A DNA stretch of 10,509 nucleotides from Bacillota bacterium (GTDB lineage: Bacteria > Bacillota > Clostridia > Lachnospirales > Lachnospiraceae), in contig JAEZHX010000257.1 of the NCBI GenBank assembly GCA_023436765.1, positions 1 to 10,509 on the forward strand. The letters are read 5' to 3'. Of this stretch, positions 6,345-10,509 are shown in pieces. The notes beneath the pieces were generated by a model. That model saw nothing but the letters and a program-made list of their open reading frames with translations, searched no databases and was not told the origin of the DNA. The position numbers and the translations under genes were made by a program. How positions within the stretch are numbered: position 1 is the stretch's first letter; each line of letters opens with the position of its first letter.

Positions 6345-7439
6345 TTATTTCTTAATAGCGTTAGCCCAGAGTGTCTCATCATCCACGTTATCAATAGTTA
6401 CCGGGGTGGGCTGGATACGTACCTTATTTTCTGCGACTGCTTCTCCGATAGCTGCTTTATATGCCAGGTTCATCGCTTCATTGCTCATAACGAGCTTAGA
6501 CTGCGCTGCAATCGCATCAATATAGCCATTTCTGACACCATCTAAGCCCTTCGGGCCGCCGTCAACTGTTGTAATAATGATATGACCATCTTCGCCCACC
6601 TTTTTCAATCTGTCGAGCTGAAGAAGTGCTGATTCAACACCGTTATACAGAGCATTATCACTAGGAACATAGATAGCATTGATATCAGGATTTGCTTGAT
6701 AAGCATCCAAAATTGCAGAATATGCAAGGTCCATTTTGAAATCGGTAGGTAAGGAAAGCACTACATTCATGCCGAGTTCTTTCGCACGCTGTACGAAGCC
6801 TTCGGAACGTTCTAGCGCTGATGAAGCAGCAAGAGGTCCCTGCAGTTCAAGAATCTTTAGATCGGCCAAAGCAACACCTGATTTTTCTGCGGCTTCTGCC
6901 ATCAGTTCCGCGGCTTTTGCTCCGTGAGCCCTGTTATCGGACTCTGCTAAGCCTGCCAACTCCACGCCGGTTACATTACGGTCGAATGCCGCTACCGGAA
7001 TACCAGCTTCATTCGCCTTCTGTACTGCTGCCGCAAGAGCACCGGAGTCAATCGGGCACATTACGATAGCATCAACATCCTTTGTAATAAAGTCTTCGAT
7101 CTGCTGCATCTGGGTATCAGCAATACTCTTAGCATCTGTAGTGATAAGTTCAATTCCGTTTTCACTGGCAAACTGTTGGATACCTACCAGGTTTGCTTTA
7201 AATCCATCGTTATCCAACTGTGGCATGGAAACGCCGAATGTCAGTTTTTTATCTGCTGCAACTTCCTCTGTCTTCTTTGTTTCTTCCTTATCCTCCGTTC
7301 CCACTGTTGCGTCATTTACAGCTGTTGTGTCGGTCCCTGTGGTCTCGGTCTTACCATCCTTCGTGGTAGAACATGCAGTTAAGGATAAGATCATTGCAAA
7401 CACCAATAATAATGATAATAAGTTCCTGCTTTTCTTCAT
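6345..7439 (-). CDS. Sugar ABC transporter substrate-binding lipoprotein (Peripla_BP_4 type)
   Basis: This 364-residue exported lipoprotein has a basic start (MKKSR), a hydrophobic stretch (7-20) and the lipobox LTAC with acylated C23. A Thr/Glu/Lys-rich linker follows (24-62), then a two-lobed binding domain of the RbsB class from about residue 65. Likely ligand contacts by family pattern are D153/R154 (AFDR), R211 (ALERSEGF), N262 (PSDNA) and D293 (TVDGG). The frame opens at 7472, but AAAGGAGG with 8-nt spacing selects ATG 7439 and gives a proper signal peptide. The 97 bp between permease and this gene hold no strong hairpin. The ligand is not predictable from sequence alone; pentoses, hexoses and AI-2-like compounds are bound by relatives. 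Confidence 0.92.
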   Translation of the reverse strand: MKKSRNLLSLLLVFAMILSLTACSTTKDGKTETTGTDTTAVNDATVGTEDKEETKKTEEVAADKKLTFGVSMPQLDNDGFKANLVGIQQFASENGIELITTDAKSIADTQMQQIEDFITKDVDAIVMCPIDSGALAAAVQKANEAGIPVAAFDRNVTGVELAGLAESDNRAHGAKAAELMAEAAEKSGVALADLKILELQGPLAASSALERSEGFVQRAKELGMNVVLSLPTDFKMDLAYSAILDAYQANPDINAIYVPSDNALYNGVESALLQLDRLKKVGEDGHIIITTVDGGPKGLDGVRNGYIDAIAAQSKLVMSNEAMNLAYKAAIGEAVAENKVRIQPTPVTIDNVDDETLWANAIKK

Positions 7440-7536
7440 AAATAAATCCTCCTTTGAATTTGTTTTAGTCATTTATTAAATAGTTGATTTGCCAACCGTT
7501 TAATCTTTATTTGGAAATCTCTTCTACTGACCAATT

Positions 7537-8505
7537 TTATTCAGCCGTATTATAACGCTGACGTAACGCATCCACTACAATTGCCAACAGTATTACGAAA
7601 CCACGGGCTGCTTCCTGCCAGTTTGCATCAACGCCGTAAAGGTTTAATGCATTGTTGATGATACCCATTAGCAGGACACCGGCAAAGGTTCCTGCCAAGC
7701 TGCCAACACCGCCGGACATACTTGTTCCGCCGATAATAGTACCCGCAATTGCCTGGAACTCAAGATCAGTTCCCATAGCTGCCCAGAAGGAATTCATTCT
7801 GGCTGTCTGCAAAATACTTGCGATACCAACCAAAAGTCCGCATTGGATATAAGCAAGAATCACAGTTTTTTTGACATTGATACCTGATACCCTGGCTGAT
7901 TCCGCGCTACTGCCCACCGCATATATTCGTCTTCCAAAGATGGTATTCTTCAACCTGAAGTGAAACATGATATACAGGACAAAGATGATAACTACAATCA
8001 TTGGAATACCCAAGGCTTTTCCTGAGGCTATCAACACAAATGCCCTCGGCAGGTCAAACCAGGACACGCCGCCGGATACTACAAGCGTCAGACCTCTGGC
8101 GATAAATTTAGTTGACAGGGTTGCCAGGAAGGCTGGAATTTTAAGACAGGCCACCAGATAACCATTCAACAAACCAAAAAGTACAGAAATTACAAGCATC
8201 ATTAACATTCCCAACCACCAGGGCATGTTTAGCACTTTTATCAGTCCGATACCTACCGCACTGGATATCGCCATAACACTACCCATGGACAAATCGTTAT
8301 TGCCGGTAATAATGACAAAGGTAACACCGATTGCCATTGTTGCTATGATTGAAGTCTGTAACAGCACATTGGTAATATTAATTTTCGTCAGGAACGAATC
8401 TGTTGTAAGTGACAGAACCACACAGACAACCAGTAAAAATATATAGATACCATAATTTAATGCCAGCTTCGCTAATGCTTTCCCATTTAAACCTTTAATT
8501 TTCAT
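7537..8505 (-). CDS. Sugar ABC transporter permease (RbsC-like, BPD_transp_2)
   Basis: This 322-residue integral membrane protein has about eight to ten hydrophobic segments, the first at about 18-34. Family hallmarks are NNDLSMGS (69-76), FGRRIYAVGSS (190-200) followed by SGI, and the GTIIGGTSMSGGVG stretch (255-268). As in ribose-type importers it probably acts as a homodimer, since only one permease gene is present. The open frame reaches 8556, but ATG 8505 has GGGAGG (8514-8519) 8 nt upstream and gives a normal N-terminus. It overlaps the last 11 nt of the ATPase gene, so translation is likely coupled. Confidence 0.93.
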   Translation of the reverse strand: MKIKGLNGKALAKLALNYGIYIFLLVVCVVLSLTTDSFLTKINITNVLLQTSIIATMAIGVTFVIITGNNDLSMGSVMAISSAVGIGLIKVLNMPWWLGMLMMLVISVLFGLLNGYLVACLKIPAFLATLSTKFIARGLTLVVSGGVSWFDLPRAFVLIASGKALGIPMIVVIIFVLYIMFHFRLKNTIFGRRIYAVGSSAESARVSGINVKKTVILAYIQCGLLVGIASILQTARMNSFWAAMGTDLEFQAIAGTIIGGTSMSGGVGSLAGTFAGVLLMGIINNALNLYGVDANWQEAARGFVILLAIVVDALRQRYNTAE

Positions 8506-10009
8506 TAGCCACTCCTCCCATCGATGCCTCCAGCAGATTTTCCTTATTAAACTCATCCGCTGATAATTCTTTTACGATACTACCTTTTCTTATTACTAAT
8601 ATCCGGTCACATAGACCCATGATTTCGTTTAATTCGGAAGAGATAACAAACACTCCCTTTTCCTTCTGGACAAGCTTGGATAGGATGCTGTATATCTCAT
8701 GCTTTGCACCAACATCTATTCCTCTGGTCGGTTCATCCAATATTAATACTTTGGGACTTCTGTTCAGCCATTTAGCGATAACAACCTTCTGCTGATTACC
8801 ACCGCTCAGATGTGCAACCACTTTCTTCAGACTGGAGGTCTTTATATTAAGGTCCTTTACATATGTTCCACATTCAGAGGTTTCACGCTTCCGATCCATG
8901 ACACCGAGTTTTCTGATATAAGCATTCAAGTTGGCTGCTGTCAGGTTAAAGCTTACGGATTGTCTTATCATCAGACCTTCTTCTCTGCGGTTTTCAGTGA
9001 TCAGGCCAATCCCCTTTTCAATCGCATCCAGTGGCTGATGGATCTGCAACTTTTCTCCTTCCATAAATATTTCACCGGAATCAAATTTTTCCAAGCCAAA
9101 GATCGAGCGGACTATCTCGGAACGGCCGGAGCCCAGTAATCCATAAAGGCCTACGATTTCACCTTCCCTAACATTAAAATTAATATTTCTGAACCGCTCT
9201 CCCCGATTAAGGTTTGTCACCCTAAGCAGCTCCCTGCCCGGCTTCTCGTACTTGCGATTGAACATCTCATCAAGATCTCTTCCAATCATCAGCTTTACTA
9301 CATCAGCTGTCGTACAATCCTTAATATCCTTGGTAGCAATCTTTCTTCCATCCCTCATGACGGTGATTTTATCGCAGATATCAAAAATCTCATCCATTCG
9401 GTGGGATATAAAAATGATTGAAATGCCTTTTTCTTTTAATTGTCTCATCAGACCAAACAGGATGCTTACTTCTTTCTTTGTCAGGGATGAGGTTGGTTCA
9501 TCCAAAACCAATATCTTGGTTTCCATAATCAAACATCTGGCTATCTCTATCAGCTGACGCTCTCCCATCTGTAGATCCTTAATTAATTCTTTAGGACTAT
9601 GATTTCCCAAGCTGACCATATCCAGTATTTTTTTGGTCTCTTTTACTAGTTGCTTTTCCTTAATGAAGCTATATTTACTAGGTAAATCCTGCATAAAGAT
9701 GTTTGTTGCAATATTCAGATCAAGGAATAAGGACAGCTCCTGATGGATAAAAGAGATGCCGTTTTTCTGAGCAGCGGTAGGATTATTGATATATACCCGT
9801 TTTCCCTCCAGAAATACCTCTCCTGAATCCAGCTGTTCAATCCCTCCCAAAACCTTCATCAGTGTTGACTTTCCTGCACCGTTTTCACCAAGCAGTCCAA
9901 GGATTTCACCCTTATTTAACGTAAAATCAACATCCTTTAGTGCTTGAACACCTGGGAAGCTTTTGTTAATTCCCTTCATTTCCAAATTGATCTCGCTAAT
10001 AATAACCAC
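8495..10009 (-). CDS. Sugar ABC transporter ATPase with two cassettes (RbsA/MglA-like)
   Basis: This 504-residue protein has two tandem nucleotide-binding domains, as usual for ribose-type importers. Domain 1 has Walker A GENGAGKST (41-49), Q90, signature LQMGE (146-150), Walker B ILVLDEP (166-172) and H203. Domain 2 has a modified Walker A GLLGSGRS (290-297), signature LSGGN (401-405), Walker B LILDEP (422-427) and Ser in place of the switch His near 457. The weakened second site is typical of this family. It is the first gene of the operon. The start is uncertain: GTG 10009 sits almost on the AAGGAAGG site, leaving only 0-3 nt, while an ATT at 10003 or 10000 has better spacing but is a rare start codon. 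TTG 9985 is another option. Confidence 0.92.
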   Translation of the reverse strand: MVIISEINLEMKGINKSFPGVQALKDVDFTLNKGEILGLLGENGAGKSTLMKVLGGIEQLDSGEVFLEGKRVYINNPTAAQKNGISFIHQELSLFLDLNIATNIFMQDLPSKYSFIKEKQLVKETKKILDMVSLGNHSPKELIKDLQMGERQLIEIARCLIMETKILVLDEPTSSLTKKEVSILFGLMRQLKEKGISIIFISHRMDEIFDICDKITVMRDGRKIATKDIKDCTTADVVKLMIGRDLDEMFNRKYEKPGRELLRVTNLNRGERFRNINFNVREGEIVGLYGLLGSGRSEIVRSIFGLEKFDSGEIFMEGEKLQIHQPLDAIEKGIGLITENRREEGLMIRQSVSFNLTAANLNAYIRKLGVMDRKRETSECGTYVKDLNIKTSSLKKVVAHLSGGNQQKVVIAKWLNRSPKVLILDEPTRGIDVGAKHEIYSILSKLVQKEKGVFVISSELNEIMGLCDRILVIRKGSIVKELSADEFNKENLLEASMGGVANEN

Positions 10010-10086
10010 CTTCCTTCAAATGATGTAATGTAGAAGTTTAACTGGGATTCTTCCTCCTTTCAGGGTTACGATGAAAAATAGGACAT

Positions 10087-10155
10087 AAAAAAGCACTTAT
10101 CAAAAGATAAGTGCAACCATAACCCTTATAGTAATAATACCCATTCATGAGGTAT
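10087..10155 (-). promoter_or_regulatory. Operon leader with two small hairpins and an intrinsic terminator (putative attenuator)
   Basis: On the minus strand the leader of about 160 nt can form P1 (AUACCU/GGGUAU, 10155-10137, 7-nt loop) and P2 (ACUAUA/UAUGGU, 10132-10116, loop AGGGU). Then comes a perfect 9-bp terminator stem, GCACTTATC-TTTT-GATAAGTGC (10114-10093), followed by six T (10092-10087). It lies after the promoter and before the first gene, so read-through must be controlled for the operon to be expressed. An ATAAG segment (10129-10125) can pair with CTTAT of the terminator's 5' arm, giving an alternative fold. Two hairpins before a terminator recall ANTAR targets, but the loops are not the hexaloops with A1 and G4 of the published motif. 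Confidence 0.6.
10093..10114 (-). terminator. Intrinsic terminator within the operon leader
   Basis: A 9-bp perfect stem with a TTTT loop is followed leftward by TTTTTT (10092-10087). It lies about 57 nt after the predicted transcription start and 84 nt before the first start codon. It follows no gene end; the right-edge gene already terminates at 10249-10282. This supports a regulatory role. Confidence 0.75.
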
Positions 10156-10177
10156 CAGCGATATTTAATTTAATTAA

Positions 10178-10225
10178 ATAGTACATTATATAACCCAATT
10201 TGTCAATAGTTATTGTTAAAATAAC
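10178..10225 (-). promoter_or_regulatory. Promoter of the transport/catabolic operon with upstream inverted repeat
   Basis: On the minus strand TTGACA (10206-10201), a 17-bp spacer and TACTAT (10183-10178) form a strong sigma-A-like promoter with a start near 10171. Immediately upstream, GTTATT-N5-AATAAC (10209-10225) is a perfect 6-bp inverted repeat centred about 46 bp before the start. That position suits an activator or a repressor. A TATAAT overlaps the spacer but is too close to the -35 to serve with it. Confidence 0.6.
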
Positions 10226-10248
10226 CAAAAAATTTACTGACCTTCTCC

Positions 10249-10282
10249 AAAAAAGGACTGTTCCATCCGGAACAGTCCTTTT
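10249..10282 (-). terminator. Intrinsic terminator of the right-edge leftward gene
   Basis: The arms AAAAGGACTGTTCC (10251-10264) and GGAACAGTCCTTTT (10269-10282) pair perfectly over 14 bp with a 4-nt loop. The minus strand has six T at 10254-10249, and the stem begins 9 nt after the stop codon at 10292. The plus strand also ends in TTTT, so it may work both ways. It insulates the transport operon from the upstream gene. Confidence 0.85.
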
Positions 10283-10291
10283 ACGTTGCTG

Positions 10292-10509
10292 TCAAAAATA
10301 CTTCTTACTTCCCCACAGGTTACTTTTCTTGAGGTCGATATATTCATTATATGCCCGCTCAAGAATCTGCTTTTCATTTGCAAATTTCAGCATATGGAAA
10401 GCTTCGTGGTATTTATAGTAACCGGAGTCCATAAAATATTCTTCTCTTTGTGGTTTGCTGTAATAACTTTCAGACATCATTAAATACCAATGAACATCCT
10501 TTAATACTG
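10292..10509 (-). CDS. 3' end of an unrecognised leftward gene (partial)
   Basis: The frame is open from the right window edge to TGA at 10292-10294, giving 72 codons. An internal ATG at 10480 lacks a properly spaced ribosome binding site, so this is more likely the C-terminus of a longer protein than a 62-residue one. The visible part is rich in Tyr, Lys, Glu and Phe, soluble and mostly helical (for example EKQILERAYNEYIDLKKS). I do not recognise the family. A strong terminator follows 9 nt after the stop. Confidence 0.65.
   Translation of the reverse strand, partial: VLKDVHWYLMMSESYYSKPQREEYFMDSGYYKYHEAFHMLKFANEKQILERAYNEYIDLKKSNLWGSKKYF

Noticed and set aside
6821..7069. 82-codon plus-strand open frame opposite the binding-protein gene
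   Set aside because: It lies wholly antisense to a well-supported lipoprotein gene, has no convincing ribosome binding site and its translation resembles no family.
7141..7479. 112-codon plus-strand frame covering the binding-protein start region
   Set aside because: It is the complement of the signal peptide and Thr-rich linker. Its Val/Ser-rich look comes from that composition.
7440..7536. CcpA cre site or internal promoter between permease and binding-protein genes
   Set aside because: A TTGCCAACCGTTTAA stretch looked cre-like but does not fit the consensus spacing, and no strong hairpin or promoter pair stands out.
10137..10155. Canonical ANTAR/EutV paired hexaloop motif in the operon leader
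   Set aside because: I looked for two stems with six-base loops having A first and G fourth. The available hairpins have 7- and 5-base loops, so the canonical motif cannot be claimed.
10010..10171. Known metabolite riboswitch in the operon leader
   Set aside because: The leader is short and I recognise no conserved core of any riboswitch class. Only simple hairpins and a terminator are visible.
1..10509. CRISPR array, tRNA/rRNA genes, insertion sequences or phage genes
   Set aside because: No regularly spaced repeats, no tRNA-like cloverleaf, no transposase or integrase motifs and no terminal inverted repeats were seen.

Overview
The window looks like a chromosomal stretch from a low-to-mid GC anaerobic Firmicute, most likely a Lachnospiraceae/Clostridium cluster XIVa relative. 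The signs are strong AGGAGG-type ribosome binding sites, sigma-A-like promoters with 17-bp spacers, compact leftward operons and the family content: an XRE/superoxide-reductase fusion, an ANTAR two-component pair and a ribose-type sugar ABC transporter. The taxonomic call is inference.

Left end (1-986): the 5' end of a leftward gene of unknown function diverges from a rightward block. Between them, a perfect 17-bp palindrome (168-184) supplies the -35 elements of two divergent promoters. The rightward promoter would make a short RNA of about 110 nt. It carries a possible 17-codon ORF whose stop codon lies inside the stem of a terminator (278-319). A separate promoter then drives an XRE regulator (399-986) whose C-terminal part is a complete desulfoferrodoxin-like module.

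Middle (1028-3427, leftward): a two-component operon. A response regulator with an RNA-binding ANTAR domain (2825-3427) is followed by a cytosolic HisKA_2 histidine kinase (1028-2800). The kinase N-terminus is a degenerate ABC-ATPase domain resembling sugar-importer ATPases, then a GAF domain.

Right (3661-10009, leftward): one long operon. Its order of transcription is a dual-cassette sugar ABC ATPase, one permease, a substrate-binding lipoprotein, a xylose-isomerase-like TIM-barrel enzyme, a crotonase-family enzyme and a second TIM-barrel enzyme. It has a good promoter (10178-10206), an inverted repeat just upstream, and a leader with two small hairpins followed by an intrinsic terminator (10087-10155). 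This looks like an attenuator. A further leftward gene runs in from the right edge and ends at a bidirectional-type terminator (10249-10282).

Proposed working model (inference): the importer takes up a carbohydrate-like substrate. The two isomerase/epimerase-like enzymes and the crotonase convert it. The pseudo-ABC kinase and ANTAR regulator sense import or metabolite status and relieve termination in the operon leader. The substrate cannot be named from the sequence, and no sugar kinase or dehydrogenase is present in the window.
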